From positions 19,514 to 83,513 of the forward strand of contig JAMOQE010000065.1 in NCBI GenBank assembly GCA_027064165.1: a DNA stretch of 64,000 nt, given 5' to 3'. Of this stretch, positions 8,625-17,723 are shown in pieces. The stretch's first letter is position 1; each line of letters begins with the position of its first letter. This stretch comes from Thermodesulfatator sp. (lineage in GTDB: Bacteria; Desulfobacterota; Thermodesulfobacteria; Thermodesulfobacteriales; Thermodesulfobacteriaceae). The position numbers and the translations under genes are program-made. The notes under the pieces were generated by a model, which was not told the origin of the DNA, made no database searches, and saw nothing but the letters and a program-made list of their open reading frames with translations.

Positions 8625-11618
8625 TTAAATATTCCTTATAAGCTTTATTTCACTGCCTTTAATAGGATTCTTTTTGACTTCAAGGACAACAGGGAACCTC
8701 TTTTTTAATTCCTCAAGGTGTGAGATAATGCCAATTATCCTTCCACTTTTTTGTCCCAGTGTGATCAGGGTATTTATTACCTTTTCAAGAGTACCCGTAT
8801 CCAGGCTTCCAAACCCCTCATCTATAAACAAAGATTCAAAAGGCTTGCTTCTTGAGAGCCTTAAAATCACATCAGAAGTCCCAAGGGCAAGGGAAAGTGT
8901 GGCTATAAATGATTCACCTCCTGAAAGGGTCCTTACCTCCCGGCTTTTTCCGGTGTAGATATCAAATACTTCTAAATTAAAGTCTTTTTTAAGTACTTCG
9001 TTACTTATAAACTTATATCTCCCAAAAGAAAAGTCCTGAAAATATTTGTTAGCTCTCTCCAGAATAAGTTTTATGAAGGTAGAAAGTACATAAGAATGAA
9101 AAGAAATTTTCAGAGAATTTTTCCCAAGCACAAGGGAGGATAGATGTTCAATTATCTGGAAGCTTTTTTCAAGCTCTCTTAAACTTTTTATAGAAGCTTC
9201 AAGTTCGTTTTTTACCCTTAAAAGCTCTTCTTCCCTGTTTTTTATTTTCCCGATTTCTTCCATCAATTTTTGTAAAGCACTTTCCGTTTCATAAAAGCTT
9301 TGCCTTTTTTCATTGAGCACAGTTTTAATTTCCTCAATGTTTAAGTTTATAGAAGTTTGCTGCTCTTTTAATTCCTGCAAATTTTTTTCCAATCTTTCTT
9401 TTTCCCTGTAAAAGGCTTCCACCTCGTTTTTTAAGGAAGACAGGCTGTTTAAAAGCTCATTTGCCTGTTTAAGTTCTTTTAGAGATTGGAAAATGCCGTT
9501 TTTTATCAAAGAAAATACATGTGCAAAGGTCTCTTTATACTCCTTCGTTCTTTTCCGGATGAAATCTTTTATCTGGAAAAGCTTTTCTTTGTTCTGTAAA
9601 ATTTTGTTTTCTATTTGTTTTATCTGCTCTTCAAGATGTTTTTTTCTTTTTTCAAAATTTTTTACTTCAATCCTTATTTTTTTTATCTCTTCTTCAGGAT
9701 CCCTTAGCCTTTCTCCCCAGATTTTTTTTATTTCATTCAAAGCGCCTTCCAAACTGTTTAGCCTGCCCTTTTTAGTTAAATAAGCCCCCTTTTTTTCTTC
9801 AAGTTTTTTTTCTATGCTCTTGAGCTCTTTTAAAGTATCTTCCAGTTCCATACTAAAAGAATCATAAAGCCGGGAGATAAAAGGAAGATTTTCTTCCATG
9901 TCTTTTAGATAATTCTTAAGAATAGCCAGGTTTTTGATTATTTGCTTTTTTGTTTCTGAGAACTCTGCAAGAAGCTCCTTTTCTTCTGTTTCTCCTACCT
10001 TTTCTTCAATAACGCGGAGCATTCCTTTTAACTGATTGCATTCTTTTTCCAGATTCTTTAAATTTGTTTCTTCATTTTCAAGTGACTTTTTGATTTGTTG
10101 GAGTTTTTTAAAATTTTCAGAAGGAGAAAGAGGGGATGGGTGTTCTTTTGCTCCGCATAGAGGGCAGGGCTCACCGGGTTTTAAAAATTCAAGCAGTTTC
10201 TCTGCCTCAGAAAAGGCAGAAAACCTTTCTTTTTCTTTTTTTAGTTCACTTACCTTTTCTTTCAAAGCATACAGCCTGTTTTCGGAAGTCTTGAGTTTTT
10301 TTTGTAAAGACTTCTTCCTTTCAATAAGAGAAAGCCTCTCATTTATTTCCCTTTCTTTTTGCATAAGCTCTTTTAAGTCTTTTAGAATCCCCAGAAGAAA
10401 AGAAAGCTTTTCAAGCTCCTTCGTAAGATCTTTTTTTTCATTTTCTAAAAGTGTTATCTCCTTTTCAAGGTCGCTGACCTCTTTTTCTAAAGATTCTTTT
10501 AAAGCCTTTTTTGTTTTTAAATCCTTTACCACCTTCTCCAGTCTTTCCAGTTCGTGAAGTTTTTGCTTTAAACTTTCTATTTCCTGTTCCTTGTTCATAA
10601 TTGTTTCTTCATCTTTTTTCAGTTTTGTAAGCTCCTGTCTGGCAAGGTTTAATTCTTCTTTTATTTTCTTTTTTTGTAAAGTAAGATTTCTCAGCTCTTT
10701 CCAGAGAATTTTCAAATTTTTATAATAGGGCAGTTTTTGTTGAAATGCATCAAGCTTTTTTATTAACTCCTTTTTCTCCTGATATAAAGGGACTTTTTCG
10801 TTGAGGACATTAAGCTCTTTTTTAAGTTTCTCCACTGTTGAAAGTGTTTCAAGCGTCTTTTCAAGTTCTTTTATTTCTTTTTCTAAAATCTGTTTTTTAT
10901 TAACAAGCTTTTCTTTTTCCAGAGATAAGCGGCGCTCTTTTTCTTGAAGTTCTTGGTATAGAGAAAAAAACTCTTCTTCAGAAGTTATTCCTAAAAGAGT
11001 CTTCATGGATTTTATCTTTTCGGTGATGATCTTGAGTTCTTCCCTTAAAGTGTTTCTCTTTTCTTTTAAAAATTCTTCAAGGGAGGCATAAAAGGCGGTT
11101 TCAAATATCCCTTCAAAGAGCTGTTTTCGTTCTTTACCTTTGGCAAGCAAAATTTCTCTATATTCTCCCTGAGGAATGAGAAATACCTTTTTAAACTGCT
11201 TTGGTTCAAGGCCAATAAGTTCCTTTATTTTAGAATTAACTTCTTTTTTGTTGGTAGAGACAAGGGAGCCGTCAATCCATAGAGAGACTTTTTCTGAAAC
11301 TCCTTCAAAAGGAAGTCTTCTGGTTATTTGATATGTCCTTCCGTCAAGGAAAAATTTGAAACTGATTTCAGGGAAACCCCGGTTTTTAAAATTTGAATAA
11401 AGCAGGTGAGAAATTAGCTCCCTGGCAGGGCGTGCTTTAACGCTTGCTTCTCCAAATAGAGCATATACCATGGCATCAAAAAGAGTGGTTTTCCCTGCAC
11501 CTATCTCTCCAGATATAAGAAAAAGTCCGCAGGAATTAAGAAGAGAAAAATTCTCTTCTGAAATTTCAGTCTTTATGTAAGGACCAAAGCCCTTAATACT
11601 TAGATAGAGGGGACGCAT
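8625..11618 (-). CDS. sbcC: Exonuclease SbcC / Rad50-type SMC ATPase
   Basis: SbcC is the ATPase of the SbcCD nuclease that opens DNA hairpins and blocked double-strand ends. The N-terminal Walker A is GEIGAGKTT (about residues 37-45). Two very long Lys/Glu/Leu coiled coils flank a zinc hook, CPLCGAKEHP (about 484-493). The C-terminal lobe has the ABC signature LSGGES and the Walker B with D-loop FIDEGFGSLD. Length is 997 residues. It lies between smpB and mobA; the nuclease partner sbcD is not in this window, although the two are usually adjacent. Confidence 0.95.
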   Translation of the reverse strand: MRPLYLSIKGFGPYIKTEISEENFSLLNSCGLFLISGEIGAGKTTLFDAMVYALFGEASVKARPARELISHLLYSNFKNRGFPEISFKFFLDGRTYQITRRLPFEGVSEKVSLWIDGSLVSTNKKEVNSKIKELIGLEPKQFKKVFLIPQGEYREILLAKGKERKQLFEGIFETAFYASLEEFLKEKRNTLREELKIITEKIKSMKTLLGITSEEEFFSLYQELQEKERRLSLEKEKLVNKKQILEKEIKELEKTLETLSTVEKLKKELNVLNEKVPLYQEKKELIKKLDAFQQKLPYYKNLKILWKELRNLTLQKKKIKEELNLARQELTKLKKDEETIMNKEQEIESLKQKLHELERLEKVVKDLKTKKALKESLEKEVSDLEKEITLLENEKKDLTKELEKLSFLLGILKDLKELMQKEREINERLSLIERKKSLQKKLKTSENRLYALKEKVSELKKEKERFSAFSEAEKLLEFLKPGEPCPLCGAKEHPSPLSPSENFKKLQQIKKSLENEETNLKNLEKECNQLKGMLRVIEEKVGETEEKELLAEFSETKKQIIKNLAILKNYLKDMEENLPFISRLYDSFSMELEDTLKELKSIEKKLEEKKGAYLTKKGRLNSLEGALNEIKKIWGERLRDPEEEIKKIRIEVKNFEKRKKHLEEQIKQIENKILQNKEKLFQIKDFIRKRTKEYKETFAHVFSLIKNGIFQSLKELKQANELLNSLSSLKNEVEAFYREKERLEKNLQELKEQQTSINLNIEEIKTVLNEKRQSFYETESALQKLMEEIGKIKNREEELLRVKNELEASIKSLRELEKSFQIIEHLSSLVLGKNSLKISFHSYVLSTFIKLILERANKYFQDFSFGRYKFISNEVLKKDFNLEVFDIYTGKSREVRTLSGGESFIATLSLALGTSDVILRLSRSKPFESLFIDEGFGSLDTGTLEKVINTLITLGQKSGRIIGIISHLEELKKRFPVVLEVKKNPIKGSEIKLIRNI

Positions 11619-11639
11619 AGATTTTAAAAAAAGAAAATT

Positions 11640-12101
11640 TTATTTAATTCTGCCTTTATATTTTCTGGAGATTTCTCTTTCAAGCTCCCTTCTTTTTATG
11701 GTCTCTCTTCTATCATAAATTTTTTTACCCCTGGCAAGGGCAAGTTCCACTTTGGCAAGCCCTCTTTCATTGAAATAAACACGCAGGGGAATCAGAGTAT
11801 AGCCCTTTTGCTGGACTTTGCCCATGAGGCGTTTTATCTCCCGCTTGTGAAGGAGAAGTTTTCTGGTGCGGGTGGGATCAAGGTGCTGGGCTTCCCGGCT
11901 GTGAGGATAGGGGCTTATGTGAAAGTTATAGAGAAAGACCTCTCCATCTACTATTCTGGCAAAGCTGTCTGCCAGATTGGCTCTTCCCATTCTCAGGGAT
12001 TTAACCTCACATCCCTTAAGCTCTATTCCTGCTTCATAGGTTTCTTCTATGTGGTATAGATGCTTTGCCTTTTTATTTGTACATACTATCTTTTCTGCCA
12101 T
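11640..12101 (-). CDS. smpB: SsrA-binding protein SmpB
   Basis: SmpB binds tmRNA and takes part in rescue of stalled ribosomes. The ATG at 12101 gives 153 residues starting MAEKIV, the normal family start; the frame extends to 12167 but those extra residues are not SmpB-like. Family blocks are present: [25 protein letters not shown], and the basic C-terminal tail GKKIYDRRE with the KRR region that follows tmRNA into the decoding centre. The tmRNA gene itself is not found nearby. It is divergent from ppsA. Confidence 0.96.
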   Translation of the reverse strand: MAEKIVCTNKKAKHLYHIEETYEAGIELKGCEVKSLRMGRANLADSFARIVDGEVFLYNFHISPYPHSREAQHLDPTRTRKLLLHKREIKRLMGKVQQKGYTLIPLRVYFNERGLAKVELALARGKKIYDRRETIKRRELEREISRKYKGRIK

Positions 12102-12130
12102 GCTTTGAAAAATACCACACTTAATTTTAC

Positions 12131-12159
12131 TTGACAAGCCTTTTAGTTTTTGATATTTT
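12131..12159 (+). promoter_or_regulatory. Sigma-70 promoter of ppsA operon
   Basis: TTGACA at 12131-12136 and TATTTT at 12154-12159 are separated by 17 nt. The -35 is a perfect match and the -10 is 4 of 6. The predicted start near 12166 leaves a leader of about 40 nt before ppsA, which has a strong AAAAGGAGG site. Confidence 0.65.
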
Positions 12160-12206
12160 TTAAACAAGGAAGTCTTATATTTAAAAGCTTAAAAGGAGGC
12201 TCAAAA

Positions 12207-14648
12207 ATGGCTCAAAAAAGGCCTTTTATTCTCTGGTTTGATCAGATTTCTTATCACGATGTGCCTCTGGTAGGAGGTAAAAATGCTTCTCTTGGGGAAA
12301 TGTATTCAAAACTGAGTGCCAAGGGTATAAAAGTTCCTTATGGATTTGCAGTAACTGCAGAGGCGTATAAATATTTTATTCAGGAGAATCATCTGGACAA
12401 TAAGATTAAAGAAATTTTAAGCGGACTGGATACTCGGAATGTTGAAGACCTGCAAAAAAGAGGGAAAAAGGTAAGGAACCTGATTTTAAGGGCAAAGATG
12501 CCCCCGGCCCTTGAAGAAGAAATTAAAAAGGCCTATGCCAGAATGGAAGAGCTTTATGGGAAAGAGGTGGATGTAGCTGTAAGGTCTTCAGCTACTGCAG
12601 AGGATCTGCCGGATGCCTCTTTTGCGGGTCAGCAGGAGACATATTTAAACATAAAAGGTATAAAAAATGTGATTAAAGCTGTTCAAAAGTGTTTTGCCTC
12701 TCTTTTTACAGATAGGGCTATTTCTTATAGAGAGGATAAGGGTTTTGACCACTTTTCTGTGTATCTTTCTGTAGCTATCCAGAAAATGGTAAGGAGTGAT
12801 AAGGCCTGCTCCGGAGTGATGTTTACCCTTGATACAGAAAGTGGATTTAAAGATGTGGTTTATATTACAGGTACTTGGGGTTTGGGAGAGGCACTTGTTC
12901 AGGGCATGGTAAATCCTGATGAATTTTATGTATTTAAACCCACTCTTAAGGAAGGGTATAAACCAATTCTTTCCAAAAAGCTCGGGAGTAAAGATATAAA
13001 GATGGTATATGGTGCCGGGCGCTCTGCAGTAAGGACGGTAAAGACTACAAAAGAAGAGAGGCTTTCTTATGTGCTTTCTGATGAGGAAATACTTACCCTG
13101 GCTAAGTGGGCTATGGCTATAGAGGAACATTATGGAAGGCCCATGGATATAGAATGGGCAAAGGACGGAGACGGTAAAGGAATAGGTACTGGAGACCTTT
13201 TTATTGTGCAGGCCCGTCCAGAAACAGTTCATTCTTCCAAGGAACAAAAATTTTACGAAATCTATAAACTTAAAGGTGAGGGAGAGGTCCTTTGTACAGG
13301 AAAGGCTGTGGGAAGCAAAATTGGCCAGGGGAAAGCAAGGGTAATTTTAGATGTTAGTGAGATCAACGAGTTTCAGGAAGGGGAAGTGCTGGTTACGGAG
13401 ATGACGGATCCTGATTGGGAACCCATTATGAAAAAGGCAGCAGCTATTGTTACTGACAAAGGTGGGAGGACCTGTCATGCTGCTATTATTTCAAGAGAAC
13501 TTGGAATCCCCTGTATTGTGGGAACGGAAGTTGCTTCCAGAATAATAAAAACCGGGGATGAAATTACTGTAGATTGTTCAAGAGGAGAGGAGGGATATGT
13601 ATTGAAAGGCCTTGTACCTTATGAAGTAGAAAGAATTGATCTTGAAAGTCTTCCCAGGACAAAGACCAAGATTATGATGAATGTAGGTATTCCTGAGCAG
13701 GCCTTTCATCAGGGACAGATTCCAAATGATGGGGTGGGGCTTGCAAGAATTGAATTTATTATAGGTTCCCATATAGGGATTCATCCACTGGCACTTATAG
13801 AATATGAAAAATTAAAGGAACAGGCAAAGAGTGATCCCAAAATACGAAAAGTGGTGAGGATAATAGAAGAGAGGGCCTTTGGTTATGAAAGAAAGGCTGA
13901 TTTTTTTATAGACAAGCTTGCTCAGGGAATAGCTACCATTGCCGCAGCTTTTTACCCCAAGGATGTAATTGTAAGATTTTCTGATTTTAAAACAAATGAA
14001 TACGCCAATCTGGTAGGTGGATTTCTTTATGAACCCGAAGAGCATAATCCGATGCTTGGGTGGAGAGGGGCATCAAGATACTATGACCCCAAATTTGAAC
14101 CTGCCTTTGCTCTTGAGTGTCTGGCTATTAAAAAGGTGAGAGAAGAAATGGGGCTTAAGAATGTCAAAGTAATGATTCCTTTCTGCAGGACATTAGAAGA
14201 AGGCAGGAAAGTAATTGCTGTAATGGAGAAATATGGACTTAAGCAGGGAAAAAACGGACTTGAGATTTATGTAATGTGTGAAATTCCAAGCAATGTGGTT
14301 CTTGCAGAGGAGTTTGCTGAAATTTTTGATGGTTTTTCCATTGGGTCTAACGACCTTACTCAGCTTACTCTGGGATTAGATAGAGACTCGGAGCTTGTTT
14401 CTCATATTTATGATGAAAGGAATCCTGCTGTGAAGAGGCTTATAGAGCATGTGATAAAAGTAGCCAAGAAAAAGAAGCGCAAAATAGGTATATGTGGGCA
14501 GGCTCCCAGTGATTTTCCTGATTTTGCAGAATTTCTTGTGGAGTGTGGTATAGATTCCATGAGTTTAACCCCTGACACGGTGGTAAGGACAAGACTTCTT
14601 GTTGCAGAAAAAGAGAAGGAAAGGGAAAAGAATGCCAAAGCTAAATAA
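12207..14648 (+). CDS. ppsA: Phosphoenolpyruvate synthase
   Basis: PpsA makes PEP from pyruvate with ATP going to AMP and phosphate, the entry to gluconeogenesis when growing on C1 or C2 substrates. The ATG at 12207 follows an AAGGAGG site and gives 813 residues; the longer open frame from 12150 overlaps smpB-side leader sequence and is not needed. The order is N-terminal ATP-grasp domain (VGGKNASLGEM; VRSSATAEDLPDASFAGQQET), phosphohistidine domain GGRTCHAAI with the catalytic histidine at 424, and C-terminal PEP domain with CGQAPSD (Cys 763). It heads an operon with glycolytic genes pgk and tpiA. Confidence 0.96.
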   Translation: MAQKRPFILWFDQISYHDVPLVGGKNASLGEMYSKLSAKGIKVPYGFAVTAEAYKYFIQENHLDNKIKEILSGLDTRNVEDLQKRGKKVRNLILRAKMPPALEEEIKKAYARMEELYGKEVDVAVRSSATAEDLPDASFAGQQETYLNIKGIKNVIKAVQKCFASLFTDRAISYREDKGFDHFSVYLSVAIQKMVRSDKACSGVMFTLDTESGFKDVVYITGTWGLGEALVQGMVNPDEFYVFKPTLKEGYKPILSKKLGSKDIKMVYGAGRSAVRTVKTTKEERLSYVLSDEEILTLAKWAMAIEEHYGRPMDIEWAKDGDGKGIGTGDLFIVQARPETVHSSKEQKFYEIYKLKGEGEVLCTGKAVGSKIGQGKARVILDVSEINEFQEGEVLVTEMTDPDWEPIMKKAAAIVTDKGGRTCHAAIISRELGIPCIVGTEVASRIIKTGDEITVDCSRGEEGYVLKGLVPYEVERIDLESLPRTKTKIMMNVGIPEQAFHQGQIPNDGVGLARIEFIIGSHIGIHPLALIEYEKLKEQAKSDPKIRKVVRIIEERAFGYERKADFFIDKLAQGIATIAAAFYPKDVIVRFSDFKTNEYANLVGGFLYEPEEHNPMLGWRGASRYYDPKFEPAFALECLAIKKVREEMGLKNVKVMIPFCRTLEEGRKVIAVMEKYGLKQGKNGLEIYVMCEIPSNVVLAEEFAEIFDGFSIGSNDLTQLTLGLDRDSELVSHIYDERNPAVKRLIEHVIKVAKKKKRKIGICGQAPSDFPDFAEFLVECGIDSMSLTPDTVVRTRLLVAEKEKEREKNAKAK

Positions 14649-14925
14649 GATATTGGCAGGAGGGATAATTACAGTTCTGCTTGTTTTGAATGGCTCTGGT
14701 TTTGCAGGGGCTGCAGAAAATTCTACTTCCTTATCTGTAGCGTTTGAGAAAGAGAGTATTTGGCAAAGGATAAAAAAAGATGTCAAAAAGACCTGGGAGG
14801 GACTTTTCAGGAAGGAAGAGGACTATCGGGTAAAAATCCCTATCCCTCCTCCGCCCCCTCCGCCTCTTGGTTTATTTAAAAAAGCTCCTGCCAGTAATTC
14901 TACCTTTTGGCAATGGTATCAATGA
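14632..14925 (+). CDS. Small exported proline-rich protein
   Basis: This 97-residue ORF has a Sec-type signal peptide (basic start, hydrophobic ILAGGIITVLLVLNGSGFAG, cleavage plausible after AGA). The mature part carries a Trp/Lys helix region and a stretch of seven consecutive prolines near residue 76. I do not recognise the family. It begins 17 nt inside ppsA, with a purine-rich AAGGAAAGGG upstream, and overlaps the next gene as ATGA, so it sits in a translationally coupled chain. A periplasmic or envelope location is inferred from the signal; function is unknown. Confidence 0.65.
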   Translation: MPKLNKILAGGIITVLLVLNGSGFAGAAENSTSLSVAFEKESIWQRIKKDVKKTWEGLFRKEEDYRVKIPIPPPPPPPLGLFKKAPASNSTFWQWYQ

Positions 14926-15272
14926 GGAAAAAAAACCCCAGGATTTTAATAAAACCCTATAAAAAGAAAAAGAAGAATCGTTTTAAGTATGTATTGATGG
15001 GATTTTTATTTTTTGGTTTTCTGTTAAGCCTTTCTTTTTATTTATGGATTAGCTGGCTGGTAAAACGGGAGGCCTCGGAGATAGAGCAGATAAAAAAAAA
15101 TAATGCCTACCTGAGGAGAGAAATTCATAAGTATCTTTCTTCTGATAGGTATTATGAAGAGATTTTGAGGACAAAATATGGATTTATAAAAGAAGGAGAA
15201 AAAATTTTTGTTTATTCAGAACCACTTTTTAAAAAGAGCATGAAGAAGATTTCAGGAGGTAGAGCATTATGA
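14922..15272 (+). CDS. Septum formation initiator / FtsB-DivIC-like protein
   Basis: This is a 116-residue bitopic membrane protein: a strongly basic cytoplasmic N-terminus, one membrane helix ([23 protein letters not shown]), a short coiled coil, and the C-terminal signature [16 protein letters not shown]. That last block is the usual (A/K)YGxIxxGE motif of FtsB/DivIC, small division proteins that bridge FtsL and FtsQ in the divisome. I chose the ATG at 14922, which overlaps the previous stop as ATGA; earlier in-frame starts lie inside the previous gene. Sequence conservation in this family is low, so FtsB versus DivIC cannot be separated. Confidence 0.75.
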   Translation: MRKKNPRILIKPYKKKKKNRFKYVLMGFLFFGFLLSLSFYLWISWLVKREASEIEQIKKNNAYLRREIHKYLSSDRYYEEILRTKYGFIKEGEKIFVYSEPLFKKSMKKISGGRAL

Positions 15273-15739
15273 AAATAATAGAGGGGTTTTATAAAGGTGA
15301 AGGATTAAGTTTTGGAATAGTGGTAAGCAGGTTTAATGTATTTATTACTCAGAAGCTTCTGGAGGGTGCCCTTGATGTATTAAGGCGTCATGGTGTAAGG
15401 GAGGAGGATATTACAGTGGTATGGGTACCAGGAGCCTTTGAAATACCACTTGTTGCCAAGAAATTGGTTAAAAGTGGTAAATTTAATGCAGTTATTTGTT
15501 TAGGGGCAGTGATAAGAGGAGCTACTCCACACTTTGAATATGTGGCTGCAGAGGCTGCAAAGGGAGTGGCTCATGTAATGCTTGAAGAAGAAAGGCCTGT
15601 TGTTTTTGGTATTTTGACCACAGATACTATTGAGCAGGCCATTGAAAGGGCAGGTACCAAAGCAGGTAATAAAGGAGCAGAAGCAGCTCTTTCGGCCCTG
15701 GAACTTGCAAATTTGGAAAAGCAGCTAACCGAGCTTTGA
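15269..15739 (+). CDS. ribH: 6,7-dimethyl-8-ribityllumazine synthase
   Basis: RibH is the penultimate enzyme of riboflavin synthesis, joining 5-amino-6-ribitylaminouracil and dihydroxybutanone phosphate; it usually forms a 60-mer shell. Family blocks are clear: VSRFNVFIT for ribityl binding, [26 protein letters not shown] including the catalytic histidine, and GILTTDT. Length 156 is typical. It overlaps the FtsB-like gene as ATGA. A second riboflavin-pathway gene, an archaeal-type reductase, lies far away at 52592-53260. Confidence 0.97.
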   Translation: MKIIEGFYKGEGLSFGIVVSRFNVFITQKLLEGALDVLRRHGVREEDITVVWVPGAFEIPLVAKKLVKSGKFNAVICLGAVIRGATPHFEYVAAEAAKGVAHVMLEEERPVVFGILTTDTIEQAIERAGTKAGNKGAEAALSALELANLEKQLTEL

Positions 15740-15767
15740 TAATTTTAAAAGGAGCAGGAGGATAGTG

Positions 15768-16934
15768 ATGTTAAAGACAATAAAAGATTTTGAACTTAAG
15801 GGTAAAAGGGTTTTCATCAGGGTGGACTTTAATGTGCCTTTAGAGGGTGATAAAATCGTTGACGATACTAGGATTCTTGCAAGCTTGCCAACAATAAATT
15901 ATGCAGTGCAATCCCAGGCAAAGGTCATTATTTGTTCTCATTTAGGAAGGCCAAAGGGGAAGAAAGTGCCGGAATATTCTTTGAAACCTGTTTATGAGTA
16001 CTTAAAAAAGCTTTTAAAAACCAGGGTAGAGTTTCTTGAAGAAATTTCTGACGAAGCCCTTTCTCATGCCTGTAAAGAGCTAAAAGAGGGAGAGGTGCTA
16101 CTTCTTGAAAATGTAAGGTTTTATCCAGGAGAGACCAGAAATGATCCGGAGTTTGCTGCTGTTTTGGGGAAAAATGTGGATGTTTTTATAAACGATGCTT
16201 TTTCTGTGTCTCATAGAGCTCATGCTTCTGTTGTGGGAGTTCCTGCTCTGGTAAAAGAAAAGGGAATAGGTTTTCAGATGGAAAAGGAGCTTAAATATCT
16301 TTCTAAAGTGGTTAGCAAGCCTGAACGTCCTTTCTTTGCTGTGGTAGGAGGTAGTAAGGTTTCAACGAAAATAGGAGTGCTTAAGAATCTTATTTCCAAG
16401 CTGGATAAACTTATTATTGGTGGAGCTATGGCAAATACCTTTCTGGCTGCTCAGGGATACCCGGTAGGAGCTTCTTTTGTGGAAAGAGAATACATTGAAG
16501 TGGCAAAGAAGGTAATTAAAGAAGGCAGGGAGGAGGGAGTAAAGATTTATCTTCCTGTAGATGTAGTAGTTGAAAGAGAGGGCTCTGTAGAAGAAGTTGG
16601 GATAAAGGATGTTCGGGAAAAAGATGTAATTTATGATATAGGAAGCAGGAGTGTTGAATTTTTTTCAGATGCAATTAGTGGGGCGAAGACCGTGGTATGG
16701 AATGGCCCGCTGGGGTATTTTGAAAAGGCGCCTTTTCACCGGGGCACGGTTTTTATAGCCCGGAAAATAGCGGCTTTAAACGCTACCACTGTAGCAGGGG
16801 GTGGAGATACTCTTGCAGCCATTAAACTGGCAGCAGTGGAAAGTGCATTTTCTTATGTTTCCACTGCAGGAGGAGCCTTTCTGGAATACCTTGAGGGTAA
16901 GGAATTGCCAGGCATAGCAGTGCTTAAATCGTAA
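15768..16934 (+). CDS. pgk: Phosphoglycerate kinase
   Basis: Pgk interconverts 1,3-bisphosphoglycerate and 3-phosphoglycerate with ADP/ATP. The N-terminal substrate-binding block RVDFNVPL and the basic patch CSHLGRPKG are present. So are LLENVRFYPGE, the hinge, VVGGSKVSTK with the catalytic lysine, and the C-terminal GGGDTLAAI nucleotide loop. I use the ATG at 15768, 6 nt after AGGAGG, rather than the adjacent GTG at 15765; this gives 388 residues. It is 28 nt after ribH and 24 nt before tpiA. Confidence 0.97.
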   Translation: MLKTIKDFELKGKRVFIRVDFNVPLEGDKIVDDTRILASLPTINYAVQSQAKVIICSHLGRPKGKKVPEYSLKPVYEYLKKLLKTRVEFLEEISDEALSHACKELKEGEVLLLENVRFYPGETRNDPEFAAVLGKNVDVFINDAFSVSHRAHASVVGVPALVKEKGIGFQMEKELKYLSKVVSKPERPFFAVVGGSKVSTKIGVLKNLISKLDKLIIGGAMANTFLAAQGYPVGASFVEREYIEVAKKVIKEGREEGVKIYLPVDVVVEREGSVEEVGIKDVREKDVIYDIGSRSVEFFSDAISGAKTVVWNGPLGYFEKAPFHRGTVFIARKIAALNATTVAGGGDTLAAIKLAAVESAFSYVSTAGGAFLEYLEGKELPGIAVLKS

Positions 16935-16958
16935 CTTTTACCCTTAAGGAGGTTTGAG

Positions 16959-17723
16959 ATGGGTAAGCCTTTATTTGCGGGAAACTGGAAAATGAACAAA
17001 GGCGTTGCAGAGACAAGGGAATTTTTTGAAAAATTCTTACCCCTGACAAAAGACATTGATTTTGAGAATAGAGAAATAATGATTGCTCCGCCATTTATTT
17101 CTCTTTCTGTAGCAAGTGAGATTGTAAAAGATAGTAAAATCTCCCTGGGAGCTCAGAATGCCTGCTGGGCGAAAAAGGGCGCTTTTACAGGGGAAATTTC
17201 TCCTGTCATGTTAAAAGAGCTGGGAGTAAAATATGTAATTTTAGGCCATTCTGAAAGAAGGCATATTTTTGGAGAAAGCAATGAGCTTATAGCAAAGAGG
17301 GTAAAAGGGGTTTATGAAGAAGGGCTTATTCCTGTACTTTGTGTAGGAGAAACCCTTGAAGAAAGAGAAAAAGGGATAACTTTTGAAGTGGTGGAAAATC
17401 AGTTGAAAGAAGGACTGAAGGAAATTGGGAATTTAGATGGCGCTGAGCTGGTAATTGCTTATGAGCCTGTGTGGGCAATTGGCACAGGGAAAACCGCCAC
17501 CCCTTCTCAGGCAGAAGAAGTGCATTCTTTTATAAGGCAGATCCTTGGTGAGATGTACGGTAAAAATGTTGCAGATGTTATAAGAATTCTTTATGGAGGC
17601 AGTGTGAAGCCTGGCAACATAAAAGAGCTTATCGTACAACCAAATATAGATGGGGTGCTTGTAGGAGGTGCCTCTCTTGAGCCAGAAAGCTTCTTTGAAA
17701 TCTGTAAGGTTGAGATTTCGTAG
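16959..17723 (+). CDS. tpiA: Triosephosphate isomerase
   Basis: TpiA interconverts dihydroxyacetone phosphate and glyceraldehyde 3-phosphate. The catalytic residues are visible: Asn and Lys in GNWKMN, His in ILGHSERR, and Glu in AYEPVWAIGTGKTA with the flexible phosphate loop. The phosphate-binding GGSVKPGN and GGASLEP follow. It has 254 residues and a GGAGG site. Together with pgk and ppsA it forms most of a gluconeogenic segment. The secG gene that often follows tpiA is absent; an ScpA-like gene starts directly after the stop. Confidence 0.97.
   Translation: MGKPLFAGNWKMNKGVAETREFFEKFLPLTKDIDFENREIMIAPPFISLSVASEIVKDSKISLGAQNACWAKKGAFTGEISPVMLKELGVKYVILGHSERRHIFGESNELIAKRVKGVYEEGLIPVLCVGETLEEREKGITFEVVENQLKEGLKEIGNLDGAELVIAYEPVWAIGTGKTATPSQAEEVHSFIRQILGEMYGKNVADVIRILYGGSVKPGNIKELIVQPNIDGVLVGGASLEPESFFEICKVEIS

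Noticed and set aside
10036..10557. 173-residue plus-strand ORF opposite sbcC
   Set aside because: It is a shadow of the Lys/Glu-rich coiled coil of sbcC, giving Ser/Phe-rich nonsense. No ribosome site and no recognisable motif.
11640..12206. tmRNA (ssrA) gene near smpB
   Set aside because: The 105-nt gap upstream of smpB is too short and is explained by the ppsA promoter and leader.
15240..15300. FMN riboswitch before ribH
   Set aside because: ribH overlaps the preceding gene; there is no leader to hold a riboswitch.
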